From contig JAHWDD010000033.1 in the NCBI GenBank assembly GCA_023897205.1, forward strand, positions 496,001 through 560,000: DNA of 64,000 nt, read 5' to 3'. Origin of the DNA: Exophiala sp. HKRS030 (Eukaryota > Ascomycota > Eurotiomycetes > Chaetothyriales > Herpotrichiellaceae). The notes under the pieces were generated by a model. It saw nothing but the letters and a program-made list of their open reading frames with translations, was not told where the DNA came from and did no database searches. The position numbers and the translations under genes are program-made. Shown here in pieces: positions 37,953 through 49,845 of the stretch. Position 1 is the first letter of the stretch, and each line of letters opens with the position of its first letter.

Positions 37953-39313
37953 ATGGCAGATCGAGCAGGTGGTACATCAGCGGGCAGCGTGAGGCTGTCG
38001 AATGGAGATGACGAGCGCGTCATTGCAGGGCCGTTCTCGTTATACGAAGGGTCTTTCATTCTCGAGTTTTTGCAGCCTAGGAAGGAGATGAATGCCTCGT
38101 GAGTATACTTACCCATCTCCACTCTCTCTGCTGTCCGATCACGCCCCAGTATGATTATGGCACCGTGGGTGTTGCTCTGGATCCAGTGGGCAACGTAGGA
38201 TGAAGAGACACGAGGCCATGGCTGCAAGTACGAAGAATAAGGATTTTCGGAGCGCATCCGGGCCTCTTCGACTGCTTTGGAGAACGAGACGAATAGGGAT
38301 TGGACAACCATACTCGATACGTGGACATTGAATAGATCACTGTTGATCATGCTGACGTTGGGCTTTATGCAGAGTCCTATTACGCACAACCTATAAACAC
38401 GACCATCCATTATGTAAGAAAGGCACTGGACATCCTCAAGTGAGTTATACCACTGCTAACATCTTTCATGGTGAATGGGGATTCCTATTGATATGGCAGC
38501 CTCGAAACTCATCCATTTCCGATTACATGATCTCGACCAACCTCCTCCGACCCCTCGCTCTTTCTGCCCGAGTTACCCATTATGAGTAAGCATTCTCACT
38601 AACACAAGCAACTGCACTGTCGCTAGAGTCCACCATTCCATCTCCATCTCCTACAATACGAGTCGTTATGCGTGTTAAGCGGCGAAGTCGGCACGACGTC
38701 GGGATACGACCTGGTCAACACAATTCTTACGCCTCAGAATACATCGATAGCAGAGCCTTTCTTGATAGCACCGTATCTGCCACATACGGTCTGGCCAAGT
38801 CCGGATGCAAAAGAGGATTCGGTCCTGTTGGTATGGGCGCACCCAAACCCAGATGATCTGGACGAAAGAATGGACCGGCTGTTCTTCCAGAACTTGTTGA
38901 TGTATGTGAGCGACGTGGCTGAGGGAAAGGAGAAATTGGACGTGGCTCAGATCATGTTGACGCAGTAAGTTATCTCTGCTCGGGAATTTATGTCCGCGTG
39001 AGACGCTGGTATTGTACACGACATCTCCACGTCCTATGTCCCCCTATCTCGAGTTCGTGCTGATCGCAATGTCAATGCATCATTACTGACTTTCCTTCCA
39101 ACCCACAGACACGTCTCTGCAACAGCATTGGTCATGTTGCCTAAGCTTTGGTTCCTCGGGCCTTTGAGATGGTGGCTGCCGTGGAAACTTCAGGCTTTGA
39201 TCGCGACGGTGGCAAGATGGTCCGGCAAGAAGCCTCTTCTGCGGAAGTATCTCTCCGAAGAGGAATGGGAAGGTATTGAAGAAAGTGCAGGCGGGAAGGC
39301 GAAACGCACTTGA
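37953..39313 (+). CDS. Fungal cupin-fold protein with hydrophobic C-terminus (279 aa, five exons)
   Basis: Model join(37953..38098,38373..38439,38500..38585,38629..38964,39109..39313), 840 nt in frame with GTGAGT, GTGAGT, GTAAGC and GTAAGT donors. Exons 3-4 encode PPFHLHLLQYESLCVLSGEVG, which fits cupin motif 1 (HxH, four residues, E, six residues, G), followed by a second-motif-like IAPYLPHTVWPSP. After RLFFQNLLMYVSDV comes a hydrophobic stretch LPKLWFLGPLRWWLPW. This layout matches uncharacterised fungal cupins that end in a membrane-associated segment. A metal-binding role is possible but the second-motif ligands are unclear. Exons 1-2 are the least certain: a minus-strand frame (37895-38410) overlaps them and the first intron is 274 nt. 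It lies downstream of sidC on the same strand. Function and siderophore link are unknown. Confidence 0.6.
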
Positions 39314-40482
39314 AGGGTTGCGATGAAATATATTGGAGAACCGCTTCCACCAGCAGGAATATAATCCCAGTGATGATGCTTCTTCTTACATCCTGATTTG
39401 GTCGTTACCACCCTGTGAGCATTCTTGGTCGAAGCCGATGTCATTTGTTAAATGATCACAATCAATACTATAAAAATGGACTACATTTCTCCATGAAGCA
39501 TATGTAACATTTATCTCATCGTTGATTCGTCCATTCAGGAGATATGCTCAGGCCGCCATCGGGGATGTCTCCGTCCAGCAGCGAGACGGAATTTCCCAAG
39601 CTTCGCGTCCCTTTCCTTTGCAAGAGTCGACATGTTGAAAACTTTTCCACGTTATGTGCACCTGACGCGGTGTAGCCTGCGGACATGTAAATGGATGCGA
39701 GGAGTAGGCCGTTGGATATCATCCACACGTTCGGCTCGTGGTGGACAGAGCCGGCTTCGACGCAAATCTCCTGATCAGGAGATCATCAAGTACAAGTTCC
39801 AGTCACACACTTGATACGATAATTGACGCCACAAGAAGCGAGAACCGATACCAAATGTTCATATCCGAAGTTAGTTGAAGCTGATTCCAAGAGAAAAACA
39901 AAAGTGAGGTGGTGCAAATGACCTCCGCATCAGACAAAGAAACAAGATGGTCATCCCGATTATCGCGGTCATGATTGGCTTGACGGTGGAATTCTGGACT
40001 GCACGATTGATTGAGACCCCCAAATCCACTTGTCAACCATTCGCACGGCTCGTGACCAGAGGCGTGGCATGCATAGAGGACTCGCGTTGTCGTTCGCTGA
40101 CTGCATGCACATGCTTCTGTCTTTTCCTGTCAGAACGGAAAAAGGGAGACTTGTTCCCAGTTTCCACCGGCATACCACGCGTGGTGTGGGGATATAAAAC
40201 ACAAAGTAGGGTTTCACCAAACGCCTCGTGCCCCTCCATGATGGATGTTACGATGTGGCTTTGGTCGAATAGTATCTTGAAGAATCAATACCTGCTGACA
40301 AAATCATCTCTTTCTATAGGCTGCGCTTGTCGAACAGACATCCGAAGATGGTGTGATGTGATGATGCGTTCAACGGGGTGCATGACGAAGGATATCTCGA
40401 GCGCATGAGCATAGTTACACATTTTGCAGGGGTCAGAGGTATAGAACAAGGGTTAAGATCTAATCTGATGAAGAGGAAGTAG

Positions 40483-40491
40483 TTATCTGAT
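40483..40491 (-). promoter_or_regulatory. Single perfect ATCAGATAA (possible SreA-type) site
   Basis: The plus strand reads TTATCTGAT. It sits downstream of two converging genes rather than in a promoter. About one such 9-mer is expected by chance in 64 kb, so it may mean nothing. Confidence 0.2.
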
Positions 40492-40790
40492 CCGGTGTCG
40501 GAGACGAAGCACTCTAGTCTCTCTGAAAAGGCGAGGCAGAGTTAAGACAAAGAAGAACAGTTAGCCGAATCAAGTTAGGTGTAAGAGTGTTTCGATTTGG
40601 TGGAAAGCATTATCCAAAGGACAAACCAATTTCCAAATTCTAACAAAGGATCCAAGATATTTCAGGTACGCATCCATATCGCATATCTACGAGCAGACCC
40701 TACAAGCTGTAAATGAACTCTGGGTTTTCCTTGTCTGTGAGGTCCAACCATCTGGCAGTCGTGACTGTTAGCAATGCCTGATCACAGCAA

Positions 40791-40809
40791 GATGAGATGA
40801 GATGAGATG
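40791..40809. repeat. (GATGA)n microsatellite
   Basis: Nearly four tandem GATGA units, seen directly. Confidence 0.85.
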
Positions 40810-40906
40810 CTGCGAGAATGTCAAGAGCAGCAGTGGCATGGGAGTCGTAGGAAGCTCATCGAGCTCCGCATGAAACACAAAAAACAGAATAGGGACGTTA
40901 TATTGC

Positions 40907-43008
40907 TTACTCTTGATTTTCCAGTTTCACATAACCAGGCTCTGCTCTGATGGCAGCTTTCTTCTTGTTCTGTCTTTTGCAGTACCACCATATGAAGTAA
41001 AGATCAAACAAGCAAACACCCCAGCAGACGATGATGGTAATCTCTGCAGGCGTATATCTTGGAGCATCTTTTGGTCTGAATGTCTGAGGGCCTAAGGAGA
41101 AGGTCAGCTGCGGCGTGGCGAGACTCTGGATCCTACGGAACCTACCAATGATGTTTCCAGTACAGTATGCGATCAAGTAGGCGGCAGCGACTGTCATCAG
41201 TCAGTTTCAAGTCCACGGCATCCCTATCTGCTGCATTACCTGTTGTCTTCTTGGTATAACCGGCCACATTTGACGAGATCAACGAAAGCAATGCAACGAA
41301 AGGGGTCGGAGACGCTTGAGTGAGATAATATCCAGCTAGTCGGCCCGAGTTGTTGTTAAGAGGTAGAGCAACAATCAATATCATGCCGAGCAGTGCCACG
41401 ACAAGTCCACCCCTGGATACCAAGAGTCGCTGGCCAATGCGATCACCGAGCCAGCCACAAAATATCAAAGCAACAACTTCGACAGCACCTCCTGGCGTTC
41501 CGTCTGCGAACAATATGTGTCAGCATCATGAATTTTGAGTGAGATATGAGATATTTTGTGATGAAATGCAGCGCCTGGGCAACGCGCAGCCTTTTGAGCG
41601 GCGAGAAGAGCAGATTAGACTGCCCAGAAGCGCACGACAGCACCGAGTAGTCAACAAAGGTTGACCGAGGAAAATAGGCACGCCCGCCGAGAAGGTTTGC
41701 TCAAGGGAAGGAAGGAGACAAGCCACTTACATAGGAGGGATTCTTCAGGTGTGTACCCGAAGGACACAATCTGCACACATACTCCGTTAGCCTGTGCCAG
41801 GAGTCCAGGACAAAAGCCAAGGTCGGACAAACTCTTACCAGCTGTGAGAAGAAGTTGCTAATTCCACCATTTGGTATATCTGCAGCAAGAGCATAGAATG
41901 CAAAGGCCCAAGTCAATGGGTCAAGCAGAGCTTCTTTCAATTGATACATCTTAAAATGTTTGTTGCCAATACCTTGCTGATTCACCCTAACCCGTTCGAT
42001 GGCTAGAATGCGATCACGAGGTTTCAACCACCATGCTCCGAGTTGATTATCAGGCACGACAAACCAAAAGACAATGCCGAGAACGGTGGTCAAGCAGCCA
42101 TTGACGAGGAAGACGATTTTCCAAGGGGCAATTGATGTGCCGTGCTTTCGAGAACCGACTGCAATACCGTACGCAACCAGTCCGCCGAATATCTGCCCAA
42201 AACCATTGAACGAAAACCAGATGCCAGTTCGTGTTCCTTGTTCTTTTTTAGTCCACCATTGGGAGGTGATGAGGGCCCAACCAGGAGTTATGCTGGCCTC
42301 GAAAACACCGAGCAAGACTGTTCATTTGATGTCAGAAAGAGGTTTCAAAGGACCTCGAGTGAGCGCGATAGTCATTGGGGTTGACTGTGGATAAATATTC
42401 TAAGAGTGGTTCAACAACAACCTACATCGGATAGCAACCGCCCCACTAAAGTTGGAAACGACGGCGAACAAAGCCAGAATGATACCCCAGACAATGATAC
42501 AAAATGCCGAATACTTCGCCAGAGGTAGTCGCTGCAAGAGCCGATTCGTAGGATATTCCCAAGCTAGGTAGCCGAAGTAGAACATGGAGCTGAAAATGTA
42601 AACACATGATCAAAAGCAGGGGAGAGGTTCAACAGACCCAAGCCACTGGTAGTCATCACCAACAAGATTGATGTCTTTCCTGATACCCATAATTGAAGCA
42701 TAGGAAAGTGTTGTCTTGTCCAAGTAGTTCATACCATAAATGACACACATCAGAGGCATCATTCGGAAATCAATAATTCGAAGGAGGCGTTTATTCGTAG
42801 CTTCATCGATCTCGACAACTTCGCCATTGGCGAACGCTTTCATCGCTTCGTCAGCATCATGGCTATGGGCAAGAATCTTCTTTGCGGCAGAGGTTGATGA
42901 CACAGAATGACGCTTCTCATCGAGGTTGACGGGTGACACCGACCGACCATTCGGTAGAATTTGATGCTTCTCCGTGCCAGAAATGTCGTTTGACTCGAGG
43001 TCTGTCAT
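40907..43008 (-). CDS. MFS transporter, allantoate permease (Dal5)/anion:cation symporter type, 515 aa
   Basis: Model complement(join(40907..41091,41146..41190,41240..41503,41731..41770,41839..42317,42426..42589,42638..43008)): seven exons, 1548 nt in frame. A soluble N-terminus of about 85 residues is followed by RMMPLMCVIYGMNYLDKTTL (TM1), then GSMFYFGYLAWEYPTNRLLQ, RFLLGVFEASITPGW, QWWTKKEQGTRTGIWFSFNG, VFWFVVPD, LLYGTPGGAVEVV and a final YTPAEITIIVCWGVCLFDLYFIWW. These are diagnostic of the Dal5 branch, which moves allantoate, nicotinate, biotin and other organic anions with protons at the plasma membrane. The substrate is not predictable. It is not a siderophore-iron transporter (Sit/Arn) by these motifs. 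One intron starts GTCTGT, a weak donor; another is 227 nt. The start at 43008 (MTDLESND) is preferred over 43074. Confidence 0.9.
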
Positions 43009-44114
43009 GGTCGAGACACTGTGCACGTATGTTGATGCCTGCAAACACCTGGTTTGGAGAAGGGCCTTGATCAAAACGACTAGTCGCTCGTGCGAGATGG
43101 TATTGCAAGTTCCGCAGCCTCTAATCAGGATGACATAAGAGATCTAGTGGTATATTACTCTCTAGAAGTTGATCAGATACTTGACTGTCAAACCTCTTCA
43201 AGTAACAACAGGCCGCTGAGGCTGATATCGAAGGATTTATTGCAGGTAAATATACGAGCGGAGGTCGATGGGAGAAGACTTATCGTCTATTTGAAATGCC
43301 GTTACATGGCATTTGTCACTCTAGCCGGAAGCAATCGAAGCACAACGCACGTCTGTAACTCGCATTTTGGAGATGGCCGTTGAACACCTGCCAGTTGCAT
43401 CATGGGGGCAAGCACTTGTGCTTGGCTGGATAAGACATCCCTGGCATTGCTTGTGTCCACGATTGGGCTTGCTGTCAAATCACATCGCAGACGAGAGGGT
43501 ATAAGTGGGATAGTCGGCATGTTATCAACCTTCAATATCGATGGAGTTGTGCGTGGACGAGGATGAGATCGACGTTGGAGCCGTCTCGGGACGACGTCAG
43601 TGGTCGTGATATCGAATAAGATCGTCATGCACTAGAATTTTGGAGTGAGGAGGAGTTCGCAACTAACCCGCATCGAGAAGGTCGAACTCAAACGCAATGC
43701 AACTCCTTCATATCGAAGACGTGTAGTACCGTTCCACCTCTTGTCTCCTCATTCGACCGACAGCCCTGCACATTCATGGATTTAACGAGATAAGAAGAGT
43801 GAAGGACGAGATGAAACCACTTGATCAGATACGTGGTCTGATGAACGGCAGTTCCCCGAAAATGTCAAGCATACGTCCAGCTCTTACCTTCACGCGGCTT
43901 CGCGGACACAAATGCTTTTTCAACGCTGCTTTCGTTGTATTCAGCGTCCAACGGGTGCCCAACAGTATGACAACCTCACTCATGAGAAGAAAGTCTTTCC
44001 AGGTTGTCGCAACGATCTTTCCGAATGCCATATATGGCCAAGAACGGAAGGATATGGTAGATTCTTACGTCGAGGATTAGATTTTGCCGATCGAACGTCG
44101 AATTCTCAAAGCAA
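43009..44114. other. Intergenic: MFS promoter and 3' flank of the membrane-protein gene
   Basis: Short frames without domains on both strands. No gene is supported. Confidence 0.5.
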
Positions 44115-45857
44115 TCAGTTCAAAGTGATTGGGTGAACTTGAAAGACACTCAAGGATGGTTTCAGGTGATACTGATCAGGCGAGGCTAGGTTTTGAGCAT
44201 CCAGAATGTGATACTGGTCTGGCGCGGCTAGATTCTGAGCATTGAGGCGCACAAATATGCGATCGACTGGAGCAGCATCGTAGCCCGACGCCAGAGAAGC
44301 TCTCTGATCTTGTGGCCCAAGCTGGTGCTGGTGTAGGTAAATGTGCTGGCCCATCCAAGAGGTGAGTCGTGGTGGACCAATAGCTATTCTTACCACGGCT
44401 ATCAGATAGGTGCATAACCCGAGTGCGATGAAAAGATAAGCCGCAGCAGTGTAGCAACCTGTACTTGCTGAGTCGCGCATGCCCTGGAAGTAAGGGTAAG
44501 CTGGCTGACCTGACCCAGACGCTTCTGTACGAGAGCCTGATGAATCTGGCGTCGAAGTTGATACTGATGGCGGCAACGATTCCTGTCCAAAAGGTTGACC
44601 ATGTGCATGCCCGAGTCGAGGAGCACCAGTGATGTTGACAGCGTCCTTCGCCCACCCTGCCATTACTATCCTAGAAAAGATACTGACGCCCTCGAGGGGC
44701 ACCGATCCACGGTTGTAGATGACACTGTCGACCCAATTGCGATAAAGCGACAATGATCCATCGTTATACTCAGTTTCGAAGCGTTGATTTGGATCTCGAA
44801 ATGAAAGCAGACTGATCGCGTCTTGAATATCGTTCAAGGTCGCACAGGACCCAAACTTGACATCTCTCTTGACTTCAGCAGTCGCATAAGTGAAATTATA
44901 CACCAGTCGAGCTAGGACTCTGTGAGGTGTTGTGGAGCAGTCGCTCGAAGCCGAAGAGCAAGTATCCCAATCAGAAAACCAATCAGTCCATTGCATCACG
45001 ATTGACCCGGGCCCCATCGTGTTGTAATCTACGATGGCGTGCCCAAGGGTAGAGTTCGTCCAGGCACCTGTATCATCGCCAACAGTTCTCTGGCGTTGAT
45101 AGCCAACGTGATTGGCATACATCCAAAAATTGCCGGCCGGCTTGAAACGTTGTCCAACCATGACCACCTCTCGAGTCACGAGCGTGCCTTTATCAAGGGT
45201 CTTGAATGATCCTGAACAATTTGCAGCGCCCACCATGATGATTTGCTCTGGTCCGTCCATATGGTCGCTCCGCCCAAGATGTATGTAGGCTCGATTGTTC
45301 GGGCCACCAGGGACATCGACCAGCAAGGGTGTTGCGCCACTTTCGTCCAACCCTGTGAACGCTGGGATGGACAACATAACTTCTCCTTCGGTCAACTCAT
45401 CTAGCACATTCAGAGGCAACTGCACGATTGTGAACTTGTAGCCTATAGTTGCGGCAAGTCCCAAGGCCAAGAGGAAATACTTGAACGAGATCGCGGAGCG
45501 AAAGCCGCGCCATCCGACCGAGATAGGTGCGTCGTGCTGAGAGTTGAGATAGCGTCCATAGTCGAGTCCTTCAGGGCTAGCCGCCGACCGAGATGACATC
45601 CAGTTGAACAAGTGGGTCCAGGCTTCCATGATACCATATGAGATACAGCCGAACCCGACACCGAGGACCGCCAACCAAGCCTGGACGGACCATGAAGACC
45701 CAACTTCGAATTGCCTTGCGTTCCAGTCTTTGGAAGGCGTGTTTGCATCCGTTCCCGCCAGAGTATTTGCGCCGACAAGCAGGATGATCGTACCACCTAT
45801 GAACAGCGCCAGCAAGGACAACACGCCCAAGCGTTTCAGCCTCGTGAGGATTTCCAT
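44115..45857 (-). CDS. Unrecognised fungal multi-pass membrane protein, 580 aa
   Basis: Uninterrupted frame. Hydrophobic segments: LGVLSLLALFIGGTIILLVG (about 10-30), AWLAVLGVGFGCISYGI (about 60-77), YFLLALGLAATIGYKF (about 127-142) and AAAYLFIALGLCTYLIAVVR (about 478-498). Between the third and fourth lies a roughly 330-residue region with several Asn-x-Ser/Thr sites and paired Cys residues, probably extracytoplasmic. It is followed by a Ser/Thr/Gly-rich linker, the last TM helix and a cytosolic tail. I know this layout from large families of uncharacterised ascomycete membrane proteins but recognise no named domain. The tail contains an imperfect 14-residue duplication (AQNLAAPDQYHILD / AQNLASPDQYHLK) matching a 42-bp DNA repeat. 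A transport, sensing or wall role would be guesswork. Confidence 0.65.
   Translation of the reverse strand: MEILTRLKRLGVLSLLALFIGGTIILLVGANTLAGTDANTPSKDWNARQFEVGSSWSVQAWLAVLGVGFGCISYGIMEAWTHLFNWMSSRSAASPEGLDYGRYLNSQHDAPISVGWRGFRSAISFKYFLLALGLAATIGYKFTIVQLPLNVLDELTEGEVMLSIPAFTGLDESGATPLLVDVPGGPNNRAYIHLGRSDHMDGPEQIIMVGAANCSGSFKTLDKGTLVTREVVMVGQRFKPAGNFWMYANHVGYQRQRTVGDDTGAWTNSTLGHAIVDYNTMGPGSIVMQWTDWFSDWDTCSSASSDCSTTPHRVLARLVYNFTYATAEVKRDVKFGSCATLNDIQDAISLLSFRDPNQRFETEYNDGSLSLYRNWVDSVIYNRGSVPLEGVSIFSRIVMAGWAKDAVNITGAPRLGHAHGQPFGQESLPPSVSTSTPDSSGSRTEASGSGQPAYPYFQGMRDSASTGCYTAAAYLFIALGLCTYLIAVVRIAIGPPRLTSWMGQHIYLHQHQLGPQDQRASLASGYDAAPVDRIFVRLNAQNLAAPDQYHILDAQNLASPDQYHLKPSLSVFQVHPITLN
44166..44249. 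repeat. Two-copy 42-bp in-frame tandem repeat
   Basis: Units begin GTGATACTG at 44166 and 44208. They encode the duplicated Ala-Gln-Asn-Leu-Ala-x-Pro-Asp-Gln-Tyr-His block in the membrane protein's tail. The copies differ at several bases, so the duplication is not very recent. Confidence 0.75.
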
Positions 45858-47759
45858 TCGGAGTTAAGCAATAGTCAGATTTGGATGGCGACGTTGGCCA
45901 CTCACACGTGGTTGAACTTTTTGGATCTTGAGCCAGTGTCAACGAGAACGAAGTACAGAGAAATTAGAGGTCAAGGCTTTGGCTATATCTTCTGATCTTC
46001 AAGTCACTATGATTGTTACGAAGACATCATCACTTGACTACCGCACGCCGTCCATCCTAGTCTCTATTGCAAAGCACAACTACCGATACCAAGAAACCAC
46101 CATTGATCATGAGTCAAGACTGATGGCCAATACATTTACTTAGGCCAAGAAACTCCAGCATGCCCGTAACCAGGGTTGTGTTTGACGTCCTGAAACTCTT
46201 CAATCAATGGAATTCCAGAGATGCAGCTAACCAGGAAGGCAGAGATGAAGCCAAGAACAGGCAACCAACTCACATGGGCTGGCACCTGCTCACTTAACTA
46301 GGGCATTATGTTGTTGTTATAGATTGCGCAGCCACCGCCCACCACGACTTGCAGTCAAAGGGGCCGTCTTGGGTCTGCAGGGGCTAGATGAATACGAGGC
46401 TTGGATGCGAGCATCAACGGAATTTTGCTCGTTGGTTGCTTCTCATCCCCATCGCTACCTGAGATTCTGCAATATCCAGGTACTGTATCTACCAGTGGGT
46501 ACAAGACCTGTGCGACAACGAACTACCAGTCACGACCGGATTTGATCTGCGAAGGTCGTAGACTGCATTCGGTGGGCGAGTATTGCAAGACACATCGGTC
46601 ATTGACGAGTCCGACGATGATGGTCACGAACAAGAGCACTTACACTTTTAAGAGGGATAATCGGGATTATTCTCCCATGATCCATCAATTGCCATGGTCC
46701 ATTGTCAAGTCTTCTGCATATATCTATCTCTCTCCGCATTGTCTAGGGGTGCTCTTACCCCAGATACCTCGCATCATGTGAACATTGGCAAGGTGGCGAC
46801 ACGCAATTGAAGTTGACGGTACTATTGTAGAAATGGCCTTGGGCGATGTCGAGATGCGCAGCGGGAATGTATTTTGCTGTCGACGCTGTCGAAATAATAG
46901 CGTTTGCTACCAAGGCGAGCTCAGTCGATAGACCCACCAGGCTCGTTCTTTCAGTTGCAAGACCACTTTGCCACCCAGCCCGCTCTCTATTGTCATCCAC
47001 GGCAGACGCTGGTTCTACTTAGTAGATCGACGGCTCCGTGGCCACGATTGCGAGACATCGAGTTTACTCTCCCGAAGTCCGACGCCCGGTTGGCTCCATT
47101 GTCATTATGCAAGTGGTTATCTCTATCAATTCCAGGCACTGTTATCACTTTGCAAGACACCATTCTCAACGACCCGATGACCCGGTGTCTTCGTGTACGG
47201 TGTTGCGTTTAAAGCTTCCGCGCTCCGTTATCACCAAGTACGGCACCAGTGCAAACCGATCCAGGCCGCGTCGCCACGGTGCTTGAAAACCATTCTCAAT
47301 GGTTCACGGCTACGTTGTCGTTGGTGGGAGGGATCTGCGTCAACGACACGCTATCACAAGACCTAGTAGACATACTTCATGGGCTGTGTAGATAACATAT
47401 AGTCTCTTATATTGAGTCTGATCTTGATGACGACGGAAGGGTAACATACATGCATATTGACGAGACGTGCTTCCAAGCATTTTAGACAGGGTTAGTTTAG
47501 TTACATGATGACATTGACACAAGCCAAATAGAACAGATACTTGTGATACCGCACCATTGCGCGCAATTCTCTCGTAATCCGTTAGATGTCCCACTTTAAG
47601 AGTCCTCGGTTTATCAAGTTGAACGATATGATCCACCTGGCATGAGATTTCTCTCAGCCAAGTCGTAGGCTTGTATCGTGTAACCTTTGAATTGATGTGG
47701 CTGACCGGAATGGAAAGAATAGCGTGCCCAACGACCCGCCCGAAATGACCATTCTTTGC
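45858..47759. other. Intergenic region (1.9 kb), no supported gene
   Basis: Promoter side of the membrane-protein gene and 3' flank of the SV2-like transporter. Plus-strand frames at 46324-46781 and 46904-47286 have no domain or credible splice pattern. Confidence 0.45.
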
Positions 47760-49845
47760 TCACATCGACCGCTTTCCGTATGGCTCGAACGGCATGAGAG
47801 CAGCAACGACAGCCTGTTGTATGGTCAGCTCTGAATAAGCTCAAGTGTAGAATATCCGAACTTACCATCGCTATGTAAAGCACAGCACAGATGTAAATCG
47901 GAGCACTGGTCTGGGTATTGGCATAAGTCGCGACGAAAGCGCTAACCTAGAGTTCACGAGTCAATACATGCTGATGAATTCAGTGTAGCTATACAGCAGA
48001 CTAGTCCCAGTGCATGATTCTTCAAAGACACGTGTTATATGTATCTCTTGGTCGCCGTATACACAGGATTTGCCCGCGCGTGACCTTGAACAAGACCGCA
48101 GTCTTGATACGCGATCAAGTAGAGAAACACAAGTAAACGAAACTTACCAAACCCATTACACGATTGCATCCCACGCTAATGCCATTGCCTGTTGCTCTAT
48201 GGGCCGAGGGCAGACTCTGTAGACGAATAAGTAATTGTACAACTTCGAAGAAAGTTTCTCAAGATGGAGGAGCAGGCGTGCAAGGGGATTCGCGGCCAGG
48301 AGGACGAAAGGAGGTGATGTTCCAAAGCACGTGCCTGTATGGGAGCTCGACATACCTCGGGAGTGTACGCATAGAGTGTACCGTAATAGATATTGACAAA
48401 GAAATAGATGCAGCAGGTGAATGCGATATTCTGTGCAGCCGTTCGAACGGCTGTGTAGGCGAAGAAGAAAGCCATGCTGCAAAGCGCGCCAATAACCATC
48501 GTGTAGCGTCTTCCAAGCAGCTTGGTGTTGCACATGAAACCTGCAGCAACAGGACCGAAGATGCCAACCGTATTGGTGATCATGTAATTCCTCCAGGTGT
48601 AGTATGGACTACTCTCGCCAGTTTCGGCACCACGAGCCGCGAGATATTCAGGCAAGAATACGTAGAAAAGGGGATAAGCAAGGCCAATCAATGTCCAGGA
48701 AAGCCAAATGAGGGATGTAGAAATGCCCAGCTGCTTGTTTGCGAACAAACCGCGTAAATGAGCCAGAAGCTCGCTCACGCCATATCGTGTTTTACCGTAA
48801 GTCGATTTGATGGGCCCACATGCTTCCATCTTCTCGATTGTTAGGGAGCAAGGTTTATTGTATTTGGCGGCAATCTCTTGGAAGGTTTTGACAACCTCTT
48901 CATCCTGGCCTTTCGAAACCAAGTATTTAGGGGTTTCCTTCATCCTGATGACCGTGACTCGCAGTACGCTGAGGACGAGCACAAGAGCACCATTACCGTA
49001 CCACACATATCGCCAACCCATGTTGTTCTCCTTGGTACACGTGGCGGCTTCGGTGCAGATAAATCGATCAATCGATAGGAGTGGCCACGCAAATGCTGCG
49101 GCGACAACGGGGGCGAGACCCCACCAGCAAGCCATTAGAGTAATCAGCCACTGTTTGTCGCCGGGCAGAAACTCCAGGAATATGGTTGTATCCAGTACCA
49201 GGTTACCGCCGGATCCAAAAGACGCCAGAGCAGTGAAGGTACCCAAAACGTACCAGTTGGGGGAGGCACCGGCGCAAATGGCAAACACGGAACATGTAAA
49301 CAGAGATACGTTAAAGGCGAACTTCCGACCGATGACATCGGCACCTATGGTTCGATGTTAGCCGCTACTCCGGCGATCAACGTTGCGTAACCTCTTGCTT
49401 ACCAAGACCCCAAAACAGGGCTCCAACAAGCATGCCGACGTATGCAGCTACGGTCAGACCTCTCGTGAACGACGGCTGAAATTCCAAGGCAGCCTGGCCA
49501 GCCGTGACAGACTGTAGGAGCAGGATCAAAGAATCTGCCGCATATCCGAAGCCATTCAGAAAGAAAAGCTTAAGATGCATGCCGGTCCACCCAATCTCGT
49601 CAATTGCCTGGAATGGAGTTATGTTAAGAGGAATATCCTTCGTGTCTCAAGGTATCAGGACTAACAGAGTTGATAAGTCGTAACTTTGCGTCGAGCGCCG
49701 GATCGACATCGGCCATGGAATAGATTTGACCTTCCAATGGTGCAATGCTGGACGAGGAAATGCTATGGCGCACCCTGTCCGCAAATCCCTCCTGGCCATG
49801 TTTGGGCTCTTCAGCCGCGATGATGGTCTTTGGGTCTTCGGACAT
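47760..49845 (-). CDS. MFS transporter, SV2/SVOP-like (fungal), 525 aa
   Basis: Model complement(join(47760..47813,47866..47946,48148..48216,48356..49344,49403..49607,49666..49845)): six exons, 1578 nt in frame. After a soluble N-terminus of about 60 residues comes GMHLKLFFLNGFGYAADSLI (TM1). The MFS signature between TM2 and TM3 is GLGADVIGRKFAFN. GWRYVWYGNG, KETPKYLVSKGQDEE, a large loop before TM7, LLGRRYTMVIGAL, YTPE followed by SAHRATGNGISVGCNRVMG, and the ending ALMPFEPYGKRSM fit the synaptic-vesicle-2-related subgroup. Fungal members are plasma-membrane or vesicle carriers of mostly unknown substrates. The 3' exons are only 69, 81 and 54 nt; ignoring them truncates the last three helices. 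Introns of 139 and 201 nt are longer than the local norm. Confidence 0.88.

Larger units (their letters stand above)
39314..40906. other. Convergent intergenic region (cupin and MFS 3' flanks)
   Basis: 1.6 kb with only short frames (39947-40408 plus is the longest, no domain). It contains a (GATGA)n microsatellite at 40791-40809 and a lone GATA-type site at 40483-40491. Confidence 0.45.

Noticed and set aside
39947..40408. 153-codon plus-strand frame between cupin and MFS genes
   Set aside because: No domain, Cys-rich random-looking composition and a convergent 3' region.
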